64,000 bases of DNA from Neocallimastix lanati (nom. inval.) (GCA_016946835.1 JACVTC010000087.1:361001-425000), one strand, 5' to 3'. Positions 17,559-29,619 are shown, numbered from the stretch's first letter. Notes: generated by a model not told the origin, from the letters alone. Program-made: numbers and translations.

Positions 17559-19733
17559 TTAATTGGAGTGAGAGGTAACAGAAGGTGGTTCAATTTCTTC
17601 TGATGATGATGGAGAAGAAGCAGTAATTGTTTGTGTGAAATCTCCTGCTATAATAGTATATTCTTTACCTTCAACTAATTTTGGAGTACTAACAAGAATA
17701 GAAGCATAACTAATTTCTGGTGTATAGGAAATTATAGTTTTGTCATTTTCATTATCAATAATAGAAATTTGTGTACCTGCTTCTTGAGTATCAATAGATG
17801 TTTGAATATATGGTTGTAATACTATACCACTTTCACTTCCCATTCCTCCACCCATACCACCATTCATATTATCATGCATGGTAAAGTTCATATTACCATT
17901 ATGGCCATTTATATTATCTGGCATGGTAAAGTTCATGTTTTTATTACTATCCATACTTTCAAATTGTTGTGGTGGTGCTTGAGGTTTAACTTTTGAAATA
18001 TTCTTTGGTTTGCATTTCTTTATAATGATTTTTTTAGGTTTCTTAACTATTTCTTTCTCAATTTTCTTAGTATTTTCTTCATTAACAGCATTAGAAATAA
18101 TCATCTCATTTTCTGATTTATTTTCAATATTATTTTGTTCTTCAGAAGTATCTTTCTTATTTTCATTATCCTTACTATCTTCATTATCAATAGAATCTGT
18201 AGTATTTTCATCAATGAAATCTTTATCAATTCTATTTTCATCAAAGAAATCATTCATATTATTTTCAGTTTCATTAAATCTTGGTCTATTATTGAAATTA
18301 TCATTACCATTCATTCCATTATTTTTATTACTACCCATATTATTTCTACCACCAATATTATTTTTACCACCCATACTATTTTTACCACCACCAGTAGCAA
18401 AGACTGTTGAACCTGGAACAATGGCATTTGTTCCTTCAGCATCTAAAGCTGCCATATTACCATAAATATTACCTCCTTCAACATTCACATAGACTTCTGC
18501 ATCACCTCCAATGTAAAGAACACCATTGGAATCAATACCATCTACATCATTACCTTTAGAAGTAATATAAAGTTTACCACCAACGATATTAATATAAACA
18601 CTTGAATCAACTTCAGATGACTTACCACCTGGCATACCACCTGGCATACCATTTGGAGGTGACATACCTCCTGGTCCCATAGATTCTGTTCTATTCATAG
18701 AATTCATTCCTTGCATATCATCCATTGGTCCTCCCATTGGTCCTCCCATTGGTCCCATATCATCTTCGTTTAATGTTCCAACTTTAGAAGCATTAATACC
18801 GTCATCACTTGAAATAATATGAATTTCTCCTCCAAGAATATCAATCATTTGTCCTTCAAGTCCTTCACCACTCTTTTGAATATCAATAAATCCATCATTA
18901 ATGGTAAGATGAGTTTCTGCATGAATACCATCATTTCCTGATGAAACAACAACATTACCTCCATCAATCACAATATATCCTTTTTCTGCATCATCATCTC
19001 TAGTTACTTTAATACCAGTATCTGTAGAATTAACATTAATATTACCATCTTTGATACATAAAGAATTTTTAACTTTAATACCTTTATCAACTGCACTTTG
19101 AACATTGATCGTACCATTAACAATTCTTAAATCCTTTTTACATCTGATAGCATCTTTATAATTACCAATAACTGTTAAATTACCTGATCCATTAATAGCA
19201 AGATCACTATCAATAAAAAGACAAGCATCTGGTTCATCATCTTCATCCACTAAAGTATAATTAGCAGGATCATTAAGTAAATTTTCACCAACGAGAGTGA
19301 TAGTTACTTTATCAGCTTTAGAACCAAAAATAGCAGGACCATCAAAACTAGTGATATTCGCATTATTCAATACAAGATGAATGAAATCATCTTTAGTTGC
19401 CGCAATACGAAGTTGACCCTCCAAATTACCACCGACAATATAAGTACCAGCAGTTGTAATTTCAACGACACCTTCAGAAATGGTAACACCATCATGATTA
19501 GAAATACAAGTACTACAATCACCATTACAATTTATAGAAATATCAGAATCTACATCATAACTTTCATTCAAATCCTTTTTCTTGTATTCACAAGTTACTG
19601 GACCAGGAATTAATTCTAATTCTTCTTCATCACCTGTAATATCTAAACTTGTAGTTTCTTCTTCATCATCTGCTTTTACTAATCCAGAAATAGCAAAAAT
19701 TATTAATAAAATAATAAAATTATTTATTTTCAT
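17559..19733 (-). CDS. Secreted Cthe_2159-like polysaccharide-binding protein, copy 1
   Basis: Intronless, 724 residues. A signal peptide covers about 1-21, then an acidic segment. Residues about 70-320 form repeated short beta strands with recurring DGI, DGGN, DKGIKV and GNDGIHAE motifs, the pattern of the Cthe_2159 carbohydrate-binding beta-helix family. A Met/Gly/Pro-rich insert (GPMGGPMGGPM, about 327-372) splits the domain, which resumes with VDSSVYINIVGGKLYI and ends near FATGGG. Asn/Gly-rich and then Asp/Glu/Lys-rich linkers follow. A compact C-terminal module of about 100 residues begins at QPYIQTSIDTQEAG and ends in a Ser/Pro-rich tail. The family is known to bind plant polysaccharides and has been reported in gut fungi as laterally acquired from bacteria; the missing introns agree. 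No dockerin and no catalytic motif is visible. Family assignment is from pattern memory, not a search. Confidence 0.8.
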   Translation of the reverse strand: MKINNFIILLIIFAISGLVKADDEEETTSLDITGDEEELELIPGPVTCEYKKKDLNESYDVDSDISINCNGDCSTCISNHDGVTISEGVVEITTAGTYIVGGNLEGQLRIAATKDDFIHLVLNNANITSFDGPAIFGSKADKVTITLVGENLLNDPANYTLVDEDDEPDACLFIDSDLAINGSGNLTVIGNYKDAIRCKKDLRIVNGTINVQSAVDKGIKVKNSLCIKDGNINVNSTDTGIKVTRDDDAEKGYIVIDGGNVVVSSGNDGIHAETHLTINDGFIDIQKSGEGLEGQMIDILGGEIHIISSDDGINASKVGTLNEDDMGPMGGPMGGPMDDMQGMNSMNRTESMGPGGMSPPNGMPGGMPGGKSSEVDSSVYINIVGGKLYITSKGNDVDGIDSNGVLYIGGDAEVYVNVEGGNIYGNMAALDAEGTNAIVPGSTVFATGGGKNSMGGKNNIGGRNNMGSNKNNGMNGNDNFNNRPRFNETENNMNDFFDENRIDKDFIDENTTDSIDNEDSKDNENKKDTSEEQNNIENKSENEMIISNAVNEENTKKIEKEIVKKPKKIIIKKCKPKNISKVKPQAPPQQFESMDSNKNMNFTMPDNINGHNGNMNFTMHDNMNGGMGGGMGSESGIVLQPYIQTSIDTQEAGTQISIIDNENDKTIISYTPEISYASILVSTPKLVEGKEYTIIAGDFTQTITASSPSSSEEIEPPSVTSHSN

Positions 19734-20472
19734 TTTAATGCTAATAATAATTTTATTTTTATTTTCTTATTTAATTTTATTTAATTTTTATTTAAATTTT
19801 TATTATATATTTATTAAAATTGATATATATATATATAGATTAAAATTAAAAATATTAAATCAATTTCAATATTTAATTATATTTTATAATATTTTTTTTA
19901 TAATAACTTTTATTTTTCTATAAAAAATTATTATAAATTTCTTATATATTTTAATTATTAATTTTTATGAATAATTTTATATAAATTTAATATATATATA
20001 ATAAATATTTTGTATATTTTTATTTTATTTATAAAAAAAATTTGAATAAAATCAGTTTCTTATATACTTCTTTTTATTTTATTTTATTTTTTTATAATAT
20101 ATATCTGAATATTGTTCATTTAATATAAATATTTTGATATCTATTGTAATTTTATCCAAGAATTTAATCTATTTTATAATATTCAATTTTATAAAGTAGA
20201 AAAGGCGAAATTCTTAAAATAATCATTTATTAATTTAAAATTATATAAAATAAAGTTTAATATTATAAAAATAATTTTTTTTTTTGTATTATTATTATTA
20301 TTTTATAAATGAAAGTTCATAAAATAAGGTTATTATTTAAATTAATTTCTTCGCATTTAATATAAATTTTTTATTTTTATATATACTATTAATTATTTAT
20401 TTAAAATTCCCAATAATAAAAAAAAATATTTCATTTAATATTTATATTTAATATATATTTATATTTTTTAAG

Positions 20473-20544
<72 letters not shown>

Positions 20545-22387
20545 ACTAATATCTTTTTTAATAAATACAAAAATAATTATAAAAAAATTTAAAAGATATA
20601 TTAATTTTATGATATTAATATAAAATATTTTTTCGGTCTTGGAACTGCGGAAATTTTTTTATTGCTATTTTACAAAAAAAAAAAAAAAAAAATAGTAATT
20701 AAGGAAAAGTAATCATTACTATATAAATCAATTTTAAAAATTATTTTTTTATAGCAAAGAATTTTGTTTTATTTTTTATATTAAAAATTTAAGAATAAAA
20801 ATAAAAATATTAAATAATTTAAAATAAATATTTATATATATAATATTTCATAATTTATTATTTCGAAATATTAAATATTAAATAAGTTTAAAATATATTT
20901 CATTTCGTCTCAAAATGTCAAAATGTCTATTAATACGATTAAAAAAAATATATAAATATATACATATTTATAAATATATGTAAAAAGGACAAAAAACAAA
21001 AAATATTATGATATATATGAGAATAAATTATATTATCATGTATATAAATATAAAAATTATGTAAAGCTATTAGTAATTTTAAAATGAATAGATTTTTTTT
21101 TTTTTTTTATTTTATAAATTTATAATATATAAAGAATACTGGTTTTTTGCTATTAAATATATTACATTTTAATTTTATTTATTTTTTTTTTCTTTCCTGA
21201 AACAAAATTACATTAATGATTTTATTTTATACTTCGTTATTTTATAAAAAAAAAATTATTTTAAATTAATAATAAATTATTTTATACATTAATACAATAT
21301 AAAATTAATATTTACTTAACCATTTACTTAATATTAAAATGGTATTTAATTAATAATAAATAAAGTGTAAATCTTTTTTACAAAAGAATAATTAATTAAA
21401 ATAAGTATTATTATAAATTACAAGTTTTATAATGAAAATTAAAAATAATATTTTTCAAATTTTCTAATCTATTTCGATTTAAATAAATACTAGAAAACCT
21501 ATTATATATTATTAAAGATTCAATCTAAGCATAAAATATGTTTCACAAATTATTTTCATAATATTTTTATTTATTTATAAAACAAGTAAAAAAAAAACAA
21601 AAGAAATTTCTTTTTTAAGAGTTTTTCTCATTATAAAAATACAACAGTTTATTATTACATTATATATATATATTAACAGAATTAATATTTATAAATATCA
21701 TAATTTTAGTTATGATATTATTACTATTCCATTATTAAAATTTTTTTTTTTTTATTTTGTCAACATCATTATGAAAAAATTTCCCTTTCTTGTCGTACAA
21801 TAAAATTAATATATTTAATTATTTAATTTATTTTATTTATTTTATTTATTAATTATTTAACTTTGTATTAAAAATTTATATTCAAATTGAATTATTTGAA
21901 TAATAAAAATATAATTTAATGAAATAAATAATTGAGAAATATTATGTGCTCATATTATTGAGATTATTTCAACTTCTTAATAGAAATAGATATAAATGAA
22001 AATGAAAATAGATATATTTATATAATTAAAAATTTAACACTTTTAAAATTTTATATTAAATTTAATCTCTATAAATTAATTTTATTAATATTTAATGTAA
22101 TTATTTACATAATAATATTGTATGAATTATAAATTATGAATTATAATTCATTGATTATATTTAATATTAATTTTTTTATACGACTAAAAATATATATAAA
22201 TTTTTTTGTAAATATATAAAAAATTTTTTATATTTATTATTTTAAAATTTTATTTTTTGATAATATTAATTTTTTCGTTAATATTTATTTTTTGTTATTA
22301 TTTATTTTTTATAATATTTTTTATAATACTCATTTTTTGTATTATTATTTTTTATTTTTTAAATGAATTTAATTATTTGGAATTGAT
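19734..22387. other. AT-rich spacer within the tandem duplication
   Basis: No gene. It includes a TTA-triplet run at about 20,470-20,542 and the duplicated 5' flank. The segment before each start codon, running out to the shared GGAACNNCGG block about 0.9 kb upstream, is more alike between the copies than the rest and may hold the promoter; no defined element is recognised. Confidence 0.55.
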
Positions 22388-24640
22388 TTAATTGGAGTGA
22401 GAGGTAACAGAAGGTGGTTCAATTTCTTCTGATGATGATGGAGAAGAAGCAGTAATTGTTTGTGTGAAATCTCCTGCTATAATAGTATATTCTTTACCTT
22501 CAACTAATTTTGGAGTACTAACAAGAATAGAAGCATAACTAATTTCTGGTGTATAGGAAATTATAGTATTGTCATTTTCATTATCAATAATAGAAATTTC
22601 TGTACCTGCTTCTTGAGTATCAATAGATGTTTGAATATATGGTTGTAATACTACACCACTTTCACTTCCCATTCCTCCACCCATACCACCATTCATATTA
22701 TCATGCATGGTAAAGTTCATATTACCATTATGGCCATTCATATTATCTGGCATGGTAAAGTTCATGTTTTTGTTATCATCCATACCTTCAAATTGTTGTT
22801 GTGGTGGTGCTTGAGGTTTAACTTTTGAAATATTCTTTGGTTTGCATTTCTTTATAATGATCTTTTTAGGTTTCTTAACTATTTTCTTCTCAGTATTCTT
22901 AGTATTTTCTTCATTAACAGCATTAGAAATAATCATCTCATTTTCTGATTTATTTTCAATATTATTTTGTTCTTCAGAAGAATCTTTCTTATTTTCATTA
23001 TCTTTATTATCTTCATTATCAATAGAATCTGTAGTATTTTCATCAATGAAATCTTTACCATTTTTATTTTTATCAAAGAAATCATTCATATTATTTTCAG
23101 TTTCATTAAATCCTGGTCTATTATTGAAATTATCATTACCATTTATTCCATTATTTTTATTACTACCCATATTATTTCTACCACCAATATTATTTTTACC
23201 ACCACCAGTAGCAAAGACAGTTGAACCTGGAACAATGGCATTTGTTCCTTCAGCATCTAAAGCTGCCATATTACCATAAATATCACCTCCTTCAACACTC
23301 ACATAAACTTCTGCATCACCTCCAATGTAAAGAACACCATTGGAATCAATACCATCTACATCATTACCTTTAGAAGTAATATAAAGTTTACCACCAACGA
23401 TATTAATATAAACACTTGAATCAACTTCAGATGACTTACCACCTGGCATACCACCTGGCATACCATTTGGAGGTGACATACCTCCTGGTCCCATAGATTC
23501 AGTTCTATTCATAGAATTCATTCCTTGCATATCTCTCATTGGTCCTCCCATTGATCCTCCCATTGATCCTCCCATTGGTCCTCTCATAGATTCAGTTCTA
23601 TTCATAGAATTCATTCCTTGCATATCATCCATTGGTCCTCCCATTGGTCCTCCCATTGGTCCCATATCATCTTCGTTAGATGATCCAACTTTAGAAGCAT
23701 TAATACCATCATCACTTGAAATAATATGAATTTCTCCTCCAAGAATATCAATCATTTGTCCTTCAAGTCCTTCACCACTCTTTTGAATATCAATAAATCC
23801 ATCATTAATGGTAAGATGAGTTTCTGCATGAATACCATCATTTCCTGATGAAACAACAACATTACCTCCATCAATCACAATATATCCTTTTTCTGCATCA
23901 TCATCTCTAGTTACTTTAATACCTGTATCTGTAGAATTAACTTTAATATTACCATCTTTGATACATAAAGAATTTTTAACTTTAATACCTTTATCAACTG
24001 CACTTTGAACATTGATCGTACCATTAACAATTCTTAAATCCTTTTTACATCTGATAGCATCTTTATAATTACCAATAACTGTTAAATTACCTGATCCATT
24101 AATAGCAAGATCACTATCAATAAAAAGACAAGCATCTGGTTCATCATCTTCATCTACTATAGTATAATTAGCAGGATCATTAAGTAAATTTTCACCAACG
24201 AGAGTGATAGTAACTTTATCAGCTTTAGAACCAAAGATAGCAGGACCATCAAAACTAGTGATATTCGCATTATTCAATACAAGATGAATGAAATCATCTT
24301 TAGTTGCAGCAATACGAAGTTGACCTTCCAAATTACCACCGACAATATAAGTACCAGCAGTTGTAATTTCAACGACACCTTCAGAAATGGTAACACCATC
24401 ATGATTAGAAGTACAAGTACTAGAATCACCATTACAATTTATAGAAATATCAGAATCTACATCATAACTTTCATTCAAATCCTTTTTCTTGTATTCACAA
24501 GTTACTGGACCAGGAATTAATTCTAATTCTTCTTCATCACCTGTAATATCTAAACTTGTAGTTTCTTCCTCATCATCTGCTTTTACTACGCTTGAGAAAA
24601 CAAAAATTACTAATAATACTATATAATTATTTATTTTCAT
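22388..24640 (-). CDS. Secreted Cthe_2159-like polysaccharide-binding protein, copy 2
   Basis: Intronless, 750 residues, a close paralog of the gene at 17,559-19,733 with the same order: signal peptide, acidic segment, two-part beta-helix, low-complexity linkers, and the QPYIQTSIDTQEAG C-terminal module. The differences are concentrated in the signal peptide and the low-complexity parts. The Met/Gly insert has been enlarged by about 32 residues through an in-frame duplication ending in MQGMNSMNRTESM, and one KNSMGG unit of copy 1 is missing. Two of the four N-terminal cysteines also differ (GDSSTCTS here, GDCSTCIS in copy 1). The folded domains are almost unchanged, which points to a recent duplication or to selection or conversion keeping both copies functional. 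Confidence 0.8.
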   Translation of the reverse strand: MKINNYIVLLVIFVFSSVVKADDEEETTSLDITGDEEELELIPGPVTCEYKKKDLNESYDVDSDISINCNGDSSTCTSNHDGVTISEGVVEITTAGTYIVGGNLEGQLRIAATKDDFIHLVLNNANITSFDGPAIFGSKADKVTITLVGENLLNDPANYTIVDEDDEPDACLFIDSDLAINGSGNLTVIGNYKDAIRCKKDLRIVNGTINVQSAVDKGIKVKNSLCIKDGNIKVNSTDTGIKVTRDDDAEKGYIVIDGGNVVVSSGNDGIHAETHLTINDGFIDIQKSGEGLEGQMIDILGGEIHIISSDDGINASKVGSSNEDDMGPMGGPMGGPMDDMQGMNSMNRTESMRGPMGGSMGGSMGGPMRDMQGMNSMNRTESMGPGGMSPPNGMPGGMPGGKSSEVDSSVYINIVGGKLYITSKGNDVDGIDSNGVLYIGGDAEVYVSVEGGDIYGNMAALDAEGTNAIVPGSTVFATGGGKNNIGGRNNMGSNKNNGINGNDNFNNRPGFNETENNMNDFFDKNKNGKDFIDENTTDSIDNEDNKDNENKKDSSEEQNNIENKSENEMIISNAVNEENTKNTEKKIVKKPKKIIIKKCKPKNISKVKPQAPPQQQFEGMDDNKNMNFTMPDNMNGHNGNMNFTMHDNMNGGMGGGMGSESGVVLQPYIQTSIDTQEAGTEISIIDNENDNTIISYTPEISYASILVSTPKLVEGKEYTIIAGDFTQTITASSPSSSEEIEPPSVTSHSN

Positions 24641-26744
24641 TTTAATGCCAATTATAATTTTATTCTTTTTTTCTTATTTTATTTTATTTAATTTTTTATA
24701 TAATTTTTTATTATATATTTATTTAATTTGATAAAGATTGAAATTAAAATTAATTAATAAATTTTAATAAATAAATATATTTCATATTTTTTTTTTTTAT
24801 TTTTAAGTTTTTTTTTTTTTATTGAAAAAATTCTTATTATGTTCTTAAATATTATAATAATTAAATTTTATAAATAATTTTGTTTAAATTTTTATATTTA
24901 TATATATATAATATGTATAATAAATATATTATTTTTTTATTTTCTCTAAACTTTTTATGAAATAAAAAAAAAAAAAAGAAAAAAATCAGTTTCTTATATA
25001 CCTCTTTTTTTTTTTTTTTTTTTATTTTTATTTATTTTATTTTATTTTATTTTTTATAAATATATGTCTAAACATAGTTAATTTAATATAAATATTATTA
25101 TATTGATTTTAATTTATCCAAGAACTTAATCTATTTAATAATATAAAGATATTAGTTTTATATTATAGAAATAAAAATTCATAAAATAATTATTTATTAA
25201 TGATAATAATAAGTTAAGTAATAAATTTATAATAAAAATGAAGTTTAAAATTTTATAAAATAAAGTTTGATCTAATAATAATTTTATTTAATTAAAAAAA
25301 AAAAAAGTTCAATATATATTATTATTATTTCATTTAATTTCTTCGCATTTAATATAAATTTTTTATTTTTGTTTATACTAAAAATTATTTAAATTCCAAA
25401 ATAATTGAAAAAAAGATAACTATTATTAATATTATTATTTATATTATTATTAATATTAATAATAATAAATACATAAAAAATTATATAATAATTTAAAATT
25501 TATATATTAATTTGATGAAATTAATATAAAATATTATTTTTTCGTACTTGGAACCACGGAAATTTTTTTATTATTTTACATAACAAAAATAGTAATCACA
25601 GATAAGTAATCATTATTATTTTAATCAATTAATTTAAAAATTGTTATTTTATAGTAAAGAATTTTGTTTTATTTTTTATATTATAAATTTAAAAATAAAA
25701 ATAACAAAATTAAAAATAATTTAAAATAATATATATATATTATTTCATAATATTGAATATTAAGTTTCAAAAATATTTCATTTAGTCTCAAAATGTCAAA
25801 ATGTCTATTAATACGAACAAAAAAAAAATAAATAAATATATATAAAATATATATATATTTATAAATATATGTAAATAGTACAAAAATATTATGATATATG
25901 TGAAATATAAAAAATTATACAGAACTATTTGTAGTTTTGTAATGAATAGATATTTTTTTTTAAAAAACATAAACAAAAACAAAAAAAAACAAAAAAAAAA
26001 ACAAAACAAAAAAAAAATATATATATATATATAAATATATATATATACTTTTTTTATTATTTTATAAATGTACAAACTATTAATGAATAGTGGTTATTTG
26101 ATATTAAATACATTACATTTTAATTTTTATTAATTTTTCTTTCTTTTTTTCATGAAACAAAATTACATTATTCATTTTATTTTATACTTTATTATTATCG
26201 TATATAATCAACCAATAAATTGATATTAATAAAATTTTGAAATATTTTAAAAAAAAAAAAAATAATTAAAATTTATGATAAATTATTTTATACATTAATA
26301 AAATATAAAATTAATATTTATTTAATAATTTACTTAATATTAAAATGGTATTTATACAATAATAAATAATGAGTAAACCTTAATTACAAAATAATAATTT
26401 TAATTAAAAAAAGTATTATTGAGAATTAAAAGTTACATTAATAAAATTAAAAATATTACTTGTTTTAAATTTTCTAATTTATTTCTCTTTCTTTATATAA
26501 TAGTAAACCTTTTATATATTATTAAAGGAACAATCTAAGTATAAAATTTATTACACAAATTATTTCATAATATTTTTATTTATTTATAAAACAACAAAAA
26601 AATAAAAAAAAAAAAAAAAAAAAGAAATTTCTTTTCAAGAATTTTTCTCATTATAAAAAAATAATAGTTTATTATTATATTTTATATATACATTAACAAA
26701 TTTTATATTCATATATATCATAATTTTATCAAATTATATATATC
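24641..26744. other. AT-rich 5' flank of duplicated unit 2
   Basis: No gene. It matches the 5' flank of copy 1 with many indels. The 95-codon minus-strand frame near 25,788-26,075 is A/T low complexity and I do not consider it coding. Confidence 0.6.
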
Positions 26745-27965
26745 AAATATCAAATTTTCGTCTCTGACATATAATTCTTAATGTAGTATAAGGACTTATA
26801 CATTCTTCTCGGTTACGAAATCCATATTGTTCTGGTCTAATATATCCTTTATCAATTCCATATTTAGAGATTATATTTGCTATGATTTTTGCTATAATTT
26901 TTAATCAACTATCATTTTTAGGATCTAGCCAACATCCAATTCTAATCCAATATAAATATTCTCTTTTTCGAAATTCGTTACATTTTTTATGAATTGATTC
27001 ATATAGTCTATTATACAAGTTAACAATTTTAGCAAATTCATTGTGCAGATTTATAACCCTTAATTTATTTATATTTGATATATTTTACCCTTTGAAGACA
27101 ATATATTATTTTGTGGGGCATTCTAAACATTGCTTTTCTGATTTTTTTTTTGTCGATAAATCTTTAGCAATATAATTAGTAGTGTTGATAAACATTTCAA
27201 CTATACAATCTACTGAAAGTTCTTCATTTCCTATTTTTTCACTAAATTTATTGTAATCACAAATTTCTTTCATAAGTTAAAAACATTTATACCTATCCCA
27301 TCTAACAAATTTTTTTGGTAACAAAAATTTTTCATATGTGGTTGTTTTCTTGTAACAAACTACGAGCGATTTATGATCAGATACAGATGGATAATTAATA
27401 AAATAAATACATGATATTTTATCCAACATACTTGAGTAGACTGAGGCATGATTAATATCTGATAATTATCTTCCTCTAGTCCATGAAATAGGTGAACTAT
27501 TAATCGAAAGAATAAACCAGTTATCAAAGTTATTATTGATTAATTTATCTTGTAAATCAGTGGTACTCATGATAAAGTCTCCAAGAAGAATAGATGTATG
27601 ATTAGTGTGATTCTGAAGCCATGTGAAAACCTCAGAGAATGCATATCGGACTTGTAATGAGTGTTTCTTAGTGGGAATATAGACATTACCTTCAGAACAC
27701 TTAGAGTGATTCTATAGACTATACGTTGTTAAAAAAACAAGATGAGTATAGGAATTATTTTCAAGTATTTGGATTCATTCTTTTCTGGAAATATTTGTAG
27801 TTGGGAAATGTTACTTTACATGATTTACAAGCATCATTGGTACCATTACCTGTTTCCTGAAAACATAGGTATTAAAATTTGTGTTGAAGCACTCAATACT
27901 AATCTCTTTTCACAAAATTTCATCCATTAGTATTCCAACTAAGACAAAAAGAAAACTAATTTATG
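26745..27965 (-). mobile_element. Non-LTR (LINE) retrotransposon relic: APE endonuclease and RT fragment
   Basis: Read on the minus strand from about 27,960 down, broken frames give an endonuclease-like stretch with ILLGDF (about 27,570-27,590), then SDHKSLVV (about 27,360-27,380), the two hallmark motifs of APE-type endonucleases in LINEs. A linker follows, and then a reverse-transcriptase start containing IRPEQYGFRNREEC (about 26,803-26,845). The rest of the RT is absent. Several in-frame stops and shifts show it is dead. Codon use is more balanced than in the surrounding DNA. It lies exactly between the end of duplicated unit 2 and the truncated third gene copy, so it may mark the rearrangement point. 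Confidence 0.75.
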
Positions 27966-28009
27966 TTAGGGAAATTTGGAGAGTATACTTTAATCCTGAA
28001 GAAACTATA

Positions 28010-28870
28010 TATTAATATTATTGGTGGTAAACTTTATATTGTTTCTTAAAGTAATGATGTAGATGGTATTGATTTTAAAAGTGTTCTTTATATTGGTAGT
28101 GATGCAGAAGTTTATGTAAATGTTGAAAGAAGTGATATTTATGGTAATATGGCAGCTTTAGATGTTGAAGGAACAAATGTCATTGTTCCAGGTTCAACTG
28201 TCTTTGCTACTAGTGGTGGCAGAAATAGTATGGATGGTAAAAAAAAAAAAAAAAAAAATGGAAATTATTCATAATAATGATTTTTTTGATAAAAATAAAA
28301 ATAATAAAGATTTCATTGATGATGAAAGTACTACTGAATCTATTGATAAAGACAATATCAATGAAGAAGTTAATGACAATAATAAAAACTATTCTAGAAA
28401 ACAAAATTATATTAAAAATACAACTGAAAATGATGTGATTATTTCTAATGCTATTAAGAAGGAAAATGAAAAGAAACTTGAGAAGAAAATAATCAAGAAA
28501 CCTAAAAAGATCATTTTAAAAAAATGTAAACCAAAGATAGTAATGAAAACATGAAATTTACCATATCAGATAGTATGAATGGTAGCAATGGTAATATGAG
28601 CTTTACTATGAATGATAATAAGAATGATGGTATGAATGAAATTAACCATATCAGATAGTATGAATGGTAGCAATGGTAGTATGAACTTTACTATGAATGA
28701 TAATATGAATGATGGTATGGGTGGAGAAATGAGAAGTGAAAGTGGTGTTTTATTTACAACCTTATATTCAAACTTTTATTGATATTCAAGATACTGATAC
28801 AGAAATTACTATCATTAATAGTGAAAATAACAAAACTATTATATCCTATCCATCAGAAATTCTTTATGCT

Positions 28871-28912
<42 letters not shown>

Positions 28913-28981
28913 TCTCTAGAATTAATACTCAAGCAAGAAGAAGAAATTGAACCATTTTCTATTATATCTCATTTCAATTAA
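28010..28981 (+). pseudogene. Truncated, decayed third copy of the Cthe_2159-like gene
   Basis: Reads on the plus strand, opposite to the two intact copies. It begins in the middle of the second half of the beta-helix (IINIIGGKLYIVS, against YINIVGGKLYITS) and continues to the natural end (EEIEPF..ISHFN followed by a stop). The signal peptide and the whole first half are missing. Lesions: a TAA at 28,047-28,049, a poly-A run at about 28,237-28,257 that shifts the frame, an 85-base tandem duplication (copies starting near 28,561 and 28,646), and a 38-base poly-T run (28,873-28,910) in place of most of the C-terminal strand region. The linker still encodes FFDKNKNNKDFIDDES, like copy 2 (FFDKNKNGKDFIDENT), so it probably derives from a copy-2-like ancestor. 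Confidence 0.85.
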
Positions 28982-29386
28982 ATTAATTCCAAATAATAAT
29001 ATATCTTGTATTAAATTTATAACATATTTAAATTTATTAAAGAATATTATTACTTAATTTTATCATTAATTATTTAAATATTTTTTAATTATACTATTTA
29101 AATTCAATATCTTAAAAAAAAAAAAAAAAAAAAAATTAAATTAAAAAGAAATATTTGAAATTATATTTTTCAATAATATATTATTGAAAAATAGTATTAA
29201 TAAATAATACATTAATAATTCATTATTAAAAATTTAATATATAATATATGTTAAATAACTTGGGTACAAAAAATATACTCATTTTAAAAATTAAGATATT
29301 TATCATTAAAAATTATATAAATAAACTTATTATATAATATTTATATAATATTATTTATATATTTAAAAAATTTTATTTTTAATGTC

Positions 29387-29425
<39 letters not shown>

Positions 29426-29619
29426 TTTATTTTATTTTAAAGTTAAAAATTACATATATATATTATTAATAAAAAATAAATAAATAAATAAATAAATATA
29501 TGGTATATATACTTATCTATACTTATTTATCATTATACATATATATCATTTTCATGTATATTTCGTCTCATTTAAACGATTATTTGTTTTCATTCAATAT
29601 TTTCGGTTTTTTGAATGTT
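28982..29619. other. AT-rich intergenic region
   Basis: No gene; poly-A near 29,114-29,135 and poly-T near 29,393-29,423. It separates the pseudogene from the protease gene, whose end faces it. Confidence 0.6.

Larger units (their letters stand above)
17090..26735. repeat. Tandem segmental duplication, two units of about 4.9 kb
   Basis: Unit 1 runs from about 17,090 to 21,990 and unit 2 from about 21,990 to 26,735. Homology is not limited to the gene. The 3' flanks match (17,095 and 21,998 both begin GAAAATAGATAT and share a run ending ACATAATAATATTGTAT). So do the 5' flanks: GGAACTGCGGAAATTTTTT at about 20,640 against GGAACCACGGAAATTTTTT at about 25,551, and TCTCAAAATGTCAAAATGTC at about 20,908 and 25,786. 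Intergenic parts have diverged by many indels while the coding parts are nearly identical. Unit 2 ends where the retroelement relic begins. Confidence 0.85.

Noticed and set aside
18010-18465. Plus-strand open frames inside the two Cthe_2159-like genes
   Set aside because: Antisense shadows of real coding sequence; the same frames are open in both paralogs because the sequences are almost identical.
27742-27930. 62-codon plus-strand frame
   Set aside because: Antisense to the LINE endonuclease relic, whose minus-strand reading shows recognisable motifs.
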